From Actinomadura livida (lineage in GTDB: Bacteria; Actinomycetota; Actinomycetes; Streptosporangiales; Streptosporangiaceae): DNA of 64,000 nucleotides. The notes below the pieces were generated by a model. That model saw only the letters and a list, made by a program, of their open reading frames with translations. It had not been told where the DNA came from and ran no database searches. How positions within the stretch are numbered: position 1 is the first letter of the stretch; every line of letters starts with the position of its first letter. Shown here one piece after another: positions 51,910-60,438 of this stretch. Position numbers and translations under genes: made by a program. Location of the stretch: positions 209,090 to 273,089 of the forward strand of contig NZ_BMRO01000012.1 of NCBI RefSeq assembly GCF_014648675.1, given 5' to 3'.

Positions 51910-52141
51910 TCACCTCGCGACGGACGGCGAGATCGTCATCTCAGGGTGACCGCGCGGGCGGTTGATGCCGCGTTCCACCGCGTGACGCTCCTTGTAATCG
52001 ACCTTGCCGGACTTCGGCCTACGGCCTCCCCGGGAGCCGAACTTCTTGCGGAAGCGGGCCTGGCCGGCCTTCTCCGGGAGGGTGGAGCCCATGCCGCGTC
52101 TACGCAGGTAGGCGCGGTTCCCAAGGGAGTCGTACGCCTAT
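51910..52141 (-). pseudogene. IS5-family transposase remnant (C-terminal fragment)
   Basis: On the minus strand the frame reads AYLRRRGMGSTLPEKAGQ, then FGSRGGRRP, then DYKERHAVERGINR. That is the signature C-terminal part of IS5-type DDE transposases, including the segment around the catalytic glutamate. Upstream of about 52141 a stop interrupts the frame and similarity ends; downstream the frame degenerates after GINR. The rest of the 51849-52276 interval holds no recognisable gene. Confidence 0.7.
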
Positions 52142-52276
52142 CGGCGCGGACCTACGTCCCACGGCAAGTGATCATTTACAACCGAGATCCACTTTCGCGA
52201 CAGGCCCTGGTACTCCGGTTTTCGTTCGACCGAATGCTGCGGTGCGGACGATGACCGTGGCCGGCGCGAGGTGTGG

Positions 52277-52879
52277 TCAAGGCTTTGGGGTCGGGCGCAT
52301 GCCGTCGAAGAGGATGGCCAGTGCGCGATGGCGGAATGGCTCGCTCCACTCACCGGTCATCGCCTCTTGGCAGATCGCCGCGAGCAGGGCGATCAGCTCG
52401 GCGGATTGCAGGTCGTCGCGGACGGCTCCCGCCTTCTGGGCACGTTCGAGAAGCAGGTCGACGGATGGTCGGAGGCGGGCCAGGGCGTCGCCGACGTGGA
52501 CCCGGGTACCGGTTTCGGCCAGTCGCTCGAACACGGCCCTGTTCCGGGCACTGATCGCCATCACCCGGGTGCAGAACTCGAAGAGGGCGGTCACGTCTTC
52601 GGGGTCGTCTACCAGCGCGTCGACTTCGGTGACGAGCCGGTCCCACAGGTTCATCACCACGGCCTGGAGCAGTTCGGGTTTGGTCGGGAAGTGCCGGAAC
52701 ACCGTGCCGATCGCGACGCCGGTGCGTGCGGCGACGGCCTCGGTCGAGGCCGACGCCCCTTGCTCGGCGAACACGGCCTCGGCCGCCTCCAGGATGCGCG
52801 CCCGGTTGCGGCGAGCATCGGCACGAACCGGTCGCCCGCCGGCACCGCCGCCGGCGGGCGTCACACCGTCTCGATCCAT
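52277..52879 (-). CDS. TetR-family transcriptional repressor
   Basis: This 200-aa protein has an N-terminal TetR HTH (RILEAAEAVFAEQG, then TGVAIGTVFRHFPTKPELL) and a helical ligand-binding domain. ATG 52879 with AAGGGA upstream is preferred over the frame to 52921, which would run through the operator. It is divergent from a SnoaL-like gene and shares with it a large inverted repeat. Confidence 0.93.
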   Translation of the reverse strand: MDRDGVTPAGGGAGGRPVRADARRNRARILEAAEAVFAEQGASASTEAVAARTGVAIGTVFRHFPTKPELLQAVVMNLWDRLVTEVDALVDDPEDVTALFEFCTRVMAISARNRAVFERLAETGTRVHVGDALARLRPSVDLLLERAQKAGAVRDDLQSAELIALLAAICQEAMTGEWSEPFRHRALAILFDGMRPTPKP

Positions 52880-52894
52880 CAGCCGTCCCTTGCC

Positions 52895-52941
52895 AAGATG
52901 AGTCGCACTCACTATGTTCAATGTTGAGTCACACTCATCTT
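52895..52941. promoter_or_regulatory. TetR operator: 17-bp inverted repeat
   Basis: AAGATGAGTCGCACTCA (52895-52911) and TGAGTCACACTCATCTT (52925-52941) are inverted arms differing at two positions, 13 bp apart. They sit between the TetR gene and the gene it most likely represses. Each arm also holds internal GAGT/ACTC symmetry. Confidence 0.75.
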
Positions 52942-52958
52942 ACTCTGGAGGTGCCACC

Positions 52959-53423
52959 ATGGCACAGTCGGCGACCGACACCGCAGGCCCGCTCACGATC
53001 TACCGGCGCATGCAGGAGGCACTCCTGGGCGACGAAGCAACGCTCCTTCCGGCCGAGTTGCTGGCCGAAGACATCGTGGTCGAGACCCCGTTCTCCCCAC
53101 CGGGCATGGAACGTTACGACGGCCGCGAGGCGTGGCTGGCGTACTACCGCACCAATGGCGCGGCTCTGCATGTGCGCTTCGAACAGTTCCGGGAACTGGC
53201 CACACATCAGACCGACGACCCCGAGGTCATCGTCGTCGAGTACGAGTTGACTGGAGCGGTCATCACCACCGGCGTGCGGTCCTCGGTGACCTGCATCGGC
53301 GTGCTGCGGGTTCGCGATGGCCTGATCGAGCACTGGCGGGAGTACCAGAACGTCCCGGCGATCAGCGAGGCGCTGAACCGGCGGCCCGAGGATCTCGGCG
53401 ACGCCGGCGCGGCCGCCCAGTAG
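52959..53423 (+). CDS. SnoaL/NTF2-like ketosteroid-isomerase-fold protein
   Basis: This 154-aa protein has the NTF2-like fold pattern (DIVVETPFSPPG, FEQFRELA, DGLIEHWREYQN). ATG 52959 has GGAGGT 6 nt upstream. It is the probable target of the divergent TetR regulator. The substrate is unknown. The flavin monooxygenase 239 bp downstream may belong to the same response. Confidence 0.85.
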   Translation: MAQSATDTAGPLTIYRRMQEALLGDEATLLPAELLAEDIVVETPFSPPGMERYDGREAWLAYYRTNGAALHVRFEQFRELATHQTDDPEVIVVEYELTGAVITTGVRSSVTCIGVLRVRDGLIEHWREYQNVPAISEALNRRPEDLGDAGAAAQ

Positions 53424-53661
53424 CGCTCGGGCCTCGTGCGGCGATGCCGCCGGTGGTGGAGCCGCTTGACCCCCGCCTGGCGACTGCGCCGCCCGGCCGG
53501 ACAGCGGACGCGATGGTCCATGACGGGTCTCGCACGGTGGCGCAGATCAGCAGGTGACGAATCTTCTCGAAGGTCAACGCGAGCGCGCGGGGACGACGAA
53601 GATCACCCGCCGTCCACCTCGGAAGTGGAATGGGCGTGTCGCCGGGCCGGTTGGAACGAGT

Positions 53662-54774
53662 ATGCGGTCCGTCGATGTTCTGGTGATCGGTGCTGGTCAG
53701 GCCGGGCTGTCGGCTGCCTATCACCTGCAGCGTCGCGGATTCGTTCCCGTTGCGCGGGCGTCGGTGGACGACCGCACGTTCGTGGTGCTCGACGCGGAGG
53801 ACGGGCCCGGGGGCGCGTGGCAGCATCGTTGGGCTTCGCTGAAGATGGCGACGGTCAACGGCATCTACGAGTTGCCGGGGTTTCCCGTGCCGCCTGCGGA
53901 TCCTGACGCCAGCAGTCGTGATGTTCTGCCCGCCTACTTCGCCGACTATGAGCAGCGCTTCGCTCTCGATGTGCAGCGTCCCGTCCAGGTGCAGGCCGTG
54001 CGCCGTCCCACGATGGCGGACGGTACGGAGACGGACGGGCCGTTGACCGTCGAGACTGATTCCGAGACTTGGTCTGCCGGCCACGTCATCAACGCCACCG
54101 GAACCTGGACGCGCCCCCACTGGCCGTACTACCCCGGCAGGGAGAGCTTTCGCGGACGGCAGCTCCACGTCCACGACTACGTGTCGGCCGAGGAGTTCGC
54201 CGGCAAACGCGTCGTGATCGTCGGTGCGGGGATTTCCGCGACCCAACTGCTCGAAGAGATTTCACGCGTCACCGACACCTTGTGGGTCACGCGCACCGAG
54301 CCCGTGTGGGAGGACCGCTTCGACACCCCCACCATCGTTGCGGCGCTCGCCCGCGCGGAAGAGCGCGTCCGGGCAGGGCTGCCTCCGCAGAGCATCGTGC
54401 GGGTGACCGGCATGCACCGCACACCGTGGACCGAGCGGGCCGAAGCTCGTGGAGTCCTGGTGCGGCACCCGATGTTCACCCGGATTGAGGAGCACGGCGT
54501 ACGCATGCCGGACGGCTCGTTCGAGCCCGCCGACGTCATCCTGTGGGCGACCGGATTCCGAGCCGAGCTCAGGCACCTCGCTCCCCTGCGGCTGCGCACC
54601 CCGAAGGGCGGCATCCGCGTCGCCAACGGCAGGTCGCTCGACGAGCCGCGATTGTTCGTGATCGGCTATGGGCCGTCGCAGTCGACCATCGGCGCCAACC
54701 GCGCAGGGCGGGACGCGGTCATTTCGATCCTGTCCGAACCGGCCGCCGTAAAAACGTCCGCTATCCCAGCTTGA
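53662..54774 (+). CDS. FAD/NADPH-dependent flavin monooxygenase (FMO/CzcO-like)
   Basis: This 370-aa protein has an FAD-binding Rossmann motif, VIGAGQAGLSAAYHL, at the N-terminus and a second NAD(P)-binding motif, VIVGAGISATQLLEEI, in the middle. A late ATGFR block (WATGFRAEL) also marks the class B monooxygenase/CzcO group. ATG 53662 directly precedes the first motif. It would oxygenate a lipophilic substrate or handle sulfur or nitrogen compounds; nothing narrows this further. Confidence 0.88.
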   Translation: MRSVDVLVIGAGQAGLSAAYHLQRRGFVPVARASVDDRTFVVLDAEDGPGGAWQHRWASLKMATVNGIYELPGFPVPPADPDASSRDVLPAYFADYEQRFALDVQRPVQVQAVRRPTMADGTETDGPLTVETDSETWSAGHVINATGTWTRPHWPYYPGRESFRGRQLHVHDYVSAEEFAGKRVVIVGAGISATQLLEEISRVTDTLWVTRTEPVWEDRFDTPTIVAALARAEERVRAGLPPQSIVRVTGMHRTPWTERAEARGVLVRHPMFTRIEEHGVRMPDGSFEPADVILWATGFRAELRHLAPLRLRTPKGGIRVANGRSLDEPRLFVIGYGPSQSTIGANRAGRDAVISILSEPAAVKTSAIPA

Positions 54775-54945
54775 GAGAGCCGGTTGGCTGACGAATCGGC
54801 GCGGGTCTGGGCCGCTGGCTGAGTTACGTGCGGGCAACTCGATGGCCGCTCCGCAAAGCTTCAGGCCCGGCGCGCTGAGCTGGTCGAACAAGGGCTCCAG
54901 CTCCCGAGCCGTCGTAATGTCGGTGGTCGCGGTTATCGTCGGAGG

Positions 54946-55593
54946 GTGGCTGAGGAGCGGGTTGTCTGGGACGAGCTCTTGGCGGCGGGGTTCCTGCACG
55001 GGGTGCGGGAGGCCCACCGCGAGGCGACGCTGGCCCTGTTCAACGGGTTGAGCCGGGCGGCGGGGTTCAAGGAGCGGACGTACGGGGTCGGCGCGTTCGA
55101 GCTGCTCGAAAGCCACCTCGACCGCGTCTTCAGCCGCGACGACCTGCCGCAGAAGGTCGTCCGGGACGACTTGAACGGCTCCCCCGGATGGCGCTACGGC
55201 CCCTACCGCGTCCTGCTCAAGCGGCACGAGTTCGGCAACGTGCGCGGCATCCGGTGGGATCGCGACAGCCCCACCAAGCAGGCCGTCGCCCGGCAGGGTT
55301 ACGTCGAAGACCCCCAGCTGGCCCTCCCCCTCGGGCTCGAAGTGCACGACACGCCCGGGGTCGTCACGCTGGTCCTCGCGCACAGCGCCAGCGAGGAACC
55401 GCTGGAGATGGAGCTCTTCCTGGGCCGCCCCAGGTGGAACGCGGACGGCGGCACCGCCTGGCACTGGGTGAAGGAGCTGGACGACGCCCTCGGCCCCGAT
55501 CCACGTCGTAAGCTCGTCGAGCGGACGATGCCGCTCTGGGACGACCACGAGGACGTCCCCATGCGGCTCCGCGGGGAGACGAAGACGGCCTAA
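54946..55593 (+). CDS. Hypothetical protein upstream of ImmA/IrrE gene
   Basis: This 215-aa protein has no recognised domain. It is mixed alpha/beta and soluble, with conserved-looking stretches (YRVLLKRHEFGNVRGIRWDR, LEMELFLGRPRW). The GTG start abuts GGAGG with no spacing, so the true start may be different or the transcript leaderless. It is followed 17 nt later by an XRE-ImmA/IrrE gene. Similar two-gene units are seen in regulatory and toxin-antitoxin-like loci. Confidence 0.6.
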   Translation: MAEERVVWDELLAAGFLHGVREAHREATLALFNGLSRAAGFKERTYGVGAFELLESHLDRVFSRDDLPQKVVRDDLNGSPGWRYGPYRVLLKRHEFGNVRGIRWDRDSPTKQAVARQGYVEDPQLALPLGLEVHDTPGVVTLVLAHSASEEPLEMELFLGRPRWNADGGTAWHWVKELDDALGPDPRRKLVERTMPLWDDHEDVPMRLRGETKTA

Positions 55594-55610
55594 GCAAAGG
55601 GTGGCGCGGG

Positions 55611-56648
55611 GTGCTGTTCGACTGCGAGCGGCTGACGCTTGCCCGGCGGCTCCGGGGCATGCGCAAGAACCAGCTCGCGCAGGCCGTGGGGACGACGCCG
55701 AAAGCGATCGGGCAGTACGAGGCGGGCGTGCAGCGGCCGGAGGACCCGACGCTGAGGCGCCTCGCCATCGCGCTCGGTGTGCCGGTCGAGTTCTTCCACG
55801 CCGGCCGCAGCCCGGTCTCCATGGACGGGGCGCACTTCCGCTCCCTGCGGTCCACCACCCAGATCGAGCGGGACCAGGCCCTGGCGTACGGGCGCATCGC
55901 CACCGACGTCGTCGCCGTCCTTGAGACGCTCGTCGACTTCCCCGCGGTCGACCTGCCCGAGCATCCCGTCCCGCCGGACGAGATCGCCGGGAGCGGGCCC
56001 GTGGAGGCCGCCCGGCTGACCAGGAAGGCCCTGCTGGACGAGGCGGGCCCGGTGCCGCACGTCGTCCGCCTTCTGGAGGCGCACGGCGTCCTCGTGCTCG
56101 TGCTCCCGAGCGCCGCCGAGCGGGTCGACGCGTTCAGCGTGGGCGTCCATCCGCGGCCGATGGTCTTCTTCAATCCGGCGAAGGGCGATTACTGGCGCAA
56201 CCGGTTCGACGCCGCGCACGAGCTGGGGCATCTGGTGATGCACGCCGACGCCGAACCCGGCGAAAAGGTCGTCGAGGACCAGGCGCACAGGTTCGCGGCC
56301 GAATTCCTGATGCCGGCGGACGACATCGCCGGGGAATTGCCCGCACAACCCGATTGGGAACGGCTGGCCGTCCTCAAATCGACGTGGGGTGTCAGCATGG
56401 CGGCGCTCCTCTACCGGTCGCGCACGCTCGGAATCATGACGGAAACCGCGTACCGCAACGCGATGAGCACGCTGAGTTCGCGCGGGTGGCGGCGCCAGGA
56501 ACCCGGGGCCTCGAAACCTCTTGAACAGCCGACAATGCTGACGCGGGCGCTCGAAATCGTGAACCGTACGGGGACGGACCGTGACGGAGTCGCCGAGCGG
56601 GCGCGCGTGACGAGGGCCGATTTGGACGCGCTCATCCCGGTACGGTAA
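55611..56648 (+). CDS. XRE helix-turn-helix and ImmA/IrrE metallopeptidase fusion
   Basis: This 345-aa protein begins with an XRE DNA-binding domain (about 8-62). An ImmA/IrrE-type zinc peptidase domain follows, with the active site H203-E204-L-G-H207 in DAAHELGHLVMH and a downstream acidic ligand in AAEFLMP. Members cleave repressors upon stress or induction; IrrE-type proteins control DNA damage responses. The GTG start is at 55611. Its partner repressor could be the preceding unknown protein or the next XRE protein. Confidence 0.9.
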   Translation: MLFDCERLTLARRLRGMRKNQLAQAVGTTPKAIGQYEAGVQRPEDPTLRRLAIALGVPVEFFHAGRSPVSMDGAHFRSLRSTTQIERDQALAYGRIATDVVAVLETLVDFPAVDLPEHPVPPDEIAGSGPVEAARLTRKALLDEAGPVPHVVRLLEAHGVLVLVLPSAAERVDAFSVGVHPRPMVFFNPAKGDYWRNRFDAAHELGHLVMHADAEPGEKVVEDQAHRFAAEFLMPADDIAGELPAQPDWERLAVLKSTWGVSMAALLYRSRTLGIMTETAYRNAMSTLSSRGWRRQEPGASKPLEQPTMLTRALEIVNRTGTDRDGVAERARVTRADLDALIPVR

Positions 56649-56801
56649 TACCGCCGCGATTGGAACGATCCCTAAAGCCATTTAGCGCATCGTGCGATCA
56701 GTGCGGAGTTACATATCTCTGACCGGAGGTTTCCTGCGCGGCGGCCATTGCCTGTGAGACCCTCCGATGGTTGCCGGGACATACGAGGAGCTGGAGACCC
56801 C

Positions 56802-57674
56802 GTGCTTGACAATCGGCAGGCCGGCCCGAGTTCGACCGCGCTGCGCATGCAGATCGGCGCACGGCTGCGGCGCATGCGCGAGGCCAAGGGGATCGGCCGG
56901 GCCGAGGCCGGGCGGGCGATCCGCGGGTCCGCGTCCAAGATGAGCCGCCTCGAACTCGGCCGGCACGGTTTCAAGCTGCGCGACATCGCCGACCTGCTCG
57001 ACCTGTACGGCGTCGACGACGCCGCCGAGCGCGCGAGCCTCATCGAGCTGGCGAAGGAGGCGAGGAAGCCCGGCTGGTGGCAGAGCTACGGCGATGCCGT
57101 GCCGAGCTGGTTCGAGCAGTACCTCGGGCTGGAGCAGTCCGCGACGACGATCCGCAACTACGAGGTGCAGTACGTCCCGGGGCTGCTGCAGACCGCCGAG
57201 TACGCGCGGGCGGTCATCGCGCTGGAGCACCACGACGCGGCATATGAGGGGTTCGACCGGCGTGTCTGCCTGCGGATGTCCAGGCAGCAGATCCTGCACC
57301 GGCCCGTCGCCCCGGCGCGGCTCTGGACGATCATCGACGAGGCGGCGCTGCGCAGGCCCATCGGCGGGGCGGCGACGATGCGCGCCCAGATCGAGCACCT
57401 GATCGAGGTGTCGGAGGACATGCCCAACGTGAAGGTGCAGGTCCTGCCGTTCGCGGCGGGCGGCCACGTGGCGCTGGGCGGCCCGATCACGATCGTCCGG
57501 TTCGCCGAGCACGACCTTCCCGACATGGTCTACCTCGAACAGCTGACCGGCGCCCGCTATCCCGAAGGCCAGGAGGCAGAGCGCTACCAGGAGATCATGG
57601 ACCTCCTCGCGATCCGCGCCTCCCGTCCCGCCACCACCACGGCGTTCCTCAAAGACCTCCTGAACGAGTTCTGA
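56802..57674 (+). CDS. XRE-family regulator with DUF5753-type C-terminus
   Basis: This 290-aa protein has an XRE domain (about 17-72, SKMSRLELGRHGFKLRDI) and a DUF5753 region (VQYVPGLLQTAEYARAVI). GTG 56802 has GGAG upstream. Unlike the regulator at 49.5 kb it has no DUF397 gene behind it, so it is a solitary member. Confidence 0.9.
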   Translation: MLDNRQAGPSSTALRMQIGARLRRMREAKGIGRAEAGRAIRGSASKMSRLELGRHGFKLRDIADLLDLYGVDDAAERASLIELAKEARKPGWWQSYGDAVPSWFEQYLGLEQSATTIRNYEVQYVPGLLQTAEYARAVIALEHHDAAYEGFDRRVCLRMSRQQILHRPVAPARLWTIIDEAALRRPIGGAATMRAQIEHLIEVSEDMPNVKVQVLPFAAGGHVALGGPITIVRFAEHDLPDMVYLEQLTGARYPEGQEAERYQEIMDLLAIRASRPATTTAFLKDLLNEF

Positions 57675-57795
57675 CCACCGCCGCGCTCCCCCGTCCGGGG
57701 TAGCGGGCTCCCCCTCCGGCGGGAAGAGCGCCGCGCACGCCCGTCGTTAGCGTCGCCTCCGGAACAGTGGGCGATTCGGCAGGTGGTGGGCGGCT

Positions 57796-59754
57796 TTGGA
57801 CACGTCGGCGGCGGTCCTCGCGTTCGTGGTGGGGACGGCGATCAACACGTGGGTGATGGCGTACGGGGCGCGGCGGCTCCTCAACGTCCGGTTCCCCCTG
57901 TTCCGGACGGTCGTCGCGGGAGCGGTCGGGCAGGGCGTCGCGAGCCCGATCATCACGTCCCTCATCGGCGATCTCGACCAGCGGACTCTGACGCCGCTGG
58001 CCTGGTTCGTCTGCCTCGGGTTCGCGTGCGCGCTGCTCGTCTCCATGACGGTGCTGGTGCTCTGGGAGGCGTTCGTCCCGACCGGTTCCGTGCCGTCGCC
58101 GCTGTTCTGGTTCGGCGGCGTCCGCTCCCGGGCCGCCCGCACGCGCCGCTACTGGCAGATCACGTTCATCTTCCTGCGCCATGGCCTCGGCCCCTACCTG
58201 CGGGGACGCGCCCGCCCCGCGTCCCCGCAGGGACGGGAGCGGCTGGCGCACGAGCTGACGCAGGCGCTCGAACAGGCCGGGGTCGCGTTCGTGAAGCTCG
58301 GCCAGGTCCTGTCGACGCGGCGGGACGTCCTCCCGCCGGAGTTCGTGGCGGAGCTCGGGCGGCTCCAGGACCGGGCCGCGCCCGTCCCGTGGCCGGAGAT
58401 CGAGCGGGTGATCCAGGACGAGCTGGGCGCACCGTCCGCGGACGTCTTCGCCGCCGTCGACCGGACCCCGCTCGCCGCCGCGTCCGTGGCGCAGGTGCAC
58501 ACGGCCACGCTCCGCTCCGGCGAGGAGGTCGTCGTCAAGATCCAGCGGCCCGGCATCGGGACGGTGGTGGACCGCGACCTCGACATCGTCGGCCGCCTGG
58601 CGCGGACGCTGCAGAACCGCGCCGGATGGGCCCGGGCGTTCGGCGTCGTCGACCTCGCCGACGGGTTCGCGGCCGCGTTGCGCGAGGAGCTCGACTTCCG
58701 CGTCGAGGCCCGGAACATGGCGTCGGTGGCGGCGGCCGCGACGGCGCGCGGCGGGTCGGACGTCGTCGTCCCGCGCCCGTACGACGACCTGTGCACCTCG
58801 CGGATCCTGGTGATGCAGCGCCTCGACGGCACCGCGCTCGGCAAGGCCGGCCCGCGCATCGACCGCCAGGGCCTCGACCGGGCGAAGCTGGCGCACGCCC
58901 TCCTCGACACGCTGCTCCGGCAGATCGTCCTGGACGGCGTCTTCCACGCCGATCCGCACCCCGGCAACGTCCTGCTCCTCGACGACGGGCGCCTCGGGCT
59001 GATCGACTTCGGTTCGGTCGGGCGCCTCGACACCGAGCTGCGCGGCTGCCTCCAGCGGATGCTCCTCGCCATGAACAGGGGCGACGCCGTCGCCGTGACC
59101 GACGCCTTCCTGGAGGTCGTGGCCCGTCCCGACGAACTGGACGAGCAGGCCCTCGTCCGGGCCCTCGGGGCCTTCATGGCCCGGCACCTCGGCGCCGGGT
59201 CCGCCCCGGACATGACGATGTTCACCGACCTGTTCCGCCTGGTGGCGCGGTTCGATCTGGCGGTGCCGGCGGAGGTCGCCGCGGTGTTCCGGGCGCTGGC
59301 GACGCTGGAGGGCGGCCTGACCGAGCTGGCGCCCGGGTTCGCCATCGTCACCGAGGCGCAGGAGTTCGGCGAGACCTACCTGCGGGAACGGCTGCGTCCC
59401 GCGTCCCTCCAGGAGGCCGCGGCCGACGAGATGGTGAGCCTGCTGCCGATGCTGCGCCGCCTCCCCCGCCGCCTGGACCGCATCACCGCCGCCGCCGAGG
59501 CCGGCCGCCTCACCATGAACATCCGGCTGTTCGCCGACGAGGGCGACCGCCGGACGGTCACCGGCCTCCTCCAGCAGGTGCTGCTGACGATCCTCGCGTC
59601 GACGGCCGGGGTGATGGCGGTGATGCTGCTCGGCCTGCGGGACGGGCCGCGCATGACGCCGGACGTGACCCTCTACCAGTTCTTCGGGTACTGCGGGCTG
59701 GTGATCTGCTCGGTGCTCTCGCTGCGGGTCCTGGCCGTGATCTTCCGCCGCTGA
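57796..59754 (+). CDS. ABC1/UbiB-family atypical kinase
   Basis: This 652-aa protein starts with three or four membrane segments (to about 100) and carries the ABC1 kinase core: AFVKLGQVLSTRRDVLP (KxGQ motif), AAASVAQVH, VVKIQRPG, HADPHPGN and LIDFG. Two further membrane helices close the C-terminus. UbiB/ABC1 proteins support quinone or other isoprenoid lipid metabolism by ATP hydrolysis. TTG 57796 is used as start because it has GGTGGG upstream and fits the first helix; the start is uncertain by a few codons. Confidence 0.9.
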   Translation: MDTSAAVLAFVVGTAINTWVMAYGARRLLNVRFPLFRTVVAGAVGQGVASPIITSLIGDLDQRTLTPLAWFVCLGFACALLVSMTVLVLWEAFVPTGSVPSPLFWFGGVRSRAARTRRYWQITFIFLRHGLGPYLRGRARPASPQGRERLAHELTQALEQAGVAFVKLGQVLSTRRDVLPPEFVAELGRLQDRAAPVPWPEIERVIQDELGAPSADVFAAVDRTPLAAASVAQVHTATLRSGEEVVVKIQRPGIGTVVDRDLDIVGRLARTLQNRAGWARAFGVVDLADGFAAALREELDFRVEARNMASVAAAATARGGSDVVVPRPYDDLCTSRILVMQRLDGTALGKAGPRIDRQGLDRAKLAHALLDTLLRQIVLDGVFHADPHPGNVLLLDDGRLGLIDFGSVGRLDTELRGCLQRMLLAMNRGDAVAVTDAFLEVVARPDELDEQALVRALGAFMARHLGAGSAPDMTMFTDLFRLVARFDLAVPAEVAAVFRALATLEGGLTELAPGFAIVTEAQEFGETYLRERLRPASLQEAAADEMVSLLPMLRRLPRRLDRITAAAEAGRLTMNIRLFADEGDRRTVTGLLQQVLLTILASTAGVMAVMLLGLRDGPRMTPDVTLYQFFGYCGLVICSVLSLRVLAVIFRR

Positions 59755-59767
59755 CCCCGCCGCATGA

Positions 59768-59783
59768 TCGAACACGTGTTTGA
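59768..59783. promoter_or_regulatory. SOS (LexA) box upstream of alkB
   Basis: TCGAACACGTGTTTGA fits the actinobacterial LexA consensus (CGAAC-N4-GTTYG with flanking T and A). It ends 22 bp before ATG 59806, an ideal place to repress the promoter. Its presence also argues against the longer reading frame that would start at 59764. Confidence 0.7.
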
Positions 59784-59805
59784 GAGATCGCGTTACAGTG
59801 GGGAT

Positions 59806-60423
59806 ATGTTCCAAGCGTCGCTCCTGGACGACACGGACGAGAGTGGTCCGCGCCCGCTGGATCTGGCGCGGCGGACGCGGCTGGCCCACGGCGCCTGGGT
59901 GGACGTCCTGCCCGGCTGGATCCCGGGAGCGGACGCGCTGTTCGAGCGGCTGGAATCGTCCGTCCCGTGGCGCGCGGAACGGCGCCGCATGTACGACCGG
60001 GTCGTGGACGTCCCGCGCCTGCTCTCGTTCTACGACGAGGACGACGCGCTGCCCGACCCCGTCCTGGACGAGGCGAAAGCGGCGCTGAACGGCCACTACG
60101 CCGCCGAACTCGGGGAGCCCTTCCGGACGGCGGGCCTCTGCCTGTACCGCGACGGCCGCGACAGCGTCGCCTGGCACGGCGACCGGATCGGCCGCGGGTC
60201 CACGGAGGACACGATGGTCGCGATCCTGTCGGTCGGAACGCCGCGGAGCCTGCTCCTGCGCCCCCGCGGCGGCGGCCGGACGATCCGTCACGAATTGGGC
60301 CACGGCGACCTCATCGTGATGGGCGGCAGCTGCCAGCGCACCTGGGAGCACGCCATTCCGAAGAGCACCCGCGTGACCGGCCCCCGAATCAGCATCCAAT
60401 TCCGCCCCCGCGGCGTCCGCTGA
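59806..60423 (+). CDS. alkB: AlkB-family alkylated-DNA dioxygenase
   Basis: This 205-aa Fe(II)/2-oxoglutarate dioxygenase has the iron triad H124-x-D126 (AWHGDR) and H182 (WEHAIPK), and arginines R194 and R200 in PRISIQFR for 2-oxoglutarate and substrate. It would demethylate 1-methyladenine and 3-methylcytosine in DNA. ATG 59806 follows GTGGGG and lies just downstream of an SOS box, so DNA damage should induce it. It converges on the carotenoid oxygenase 15 bp away. Confidence 0.92.
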   Translation: MFQASLLDDTDESGPRPLDLARRTRLAHGAWVDVLPGWIPGADALFERLESSVPWRAERRRMYDRVVDVPRLLSFYDEDDALPDPVLDEAKAALNGHYAAELGEPFRTAGLCLYRDGRDSVAWHGDRIGRGSTEDTMVAILSVGTPRSLLLRPRGGGRTIRHELGHGDLIVMGGSCQRTWEHAIPKSTRVTGPRISIQFRPRGVR

Positions 60424-60438
60424 CCTATCGCCGGGCCG

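Noticed and set aside
52138..52353. 71-codon minus-strand frame beside the IS5 remnant
   Set aside because: It overlaps the end of the TetR gene in another frame and shows no transposase or other family signature.
57649..60399. 916-codon minus-strand frame opposite the UbiB and alkB genes
   Set aside because: Antisense shadow; all kinase and AlkB motifs are on the plus strand.
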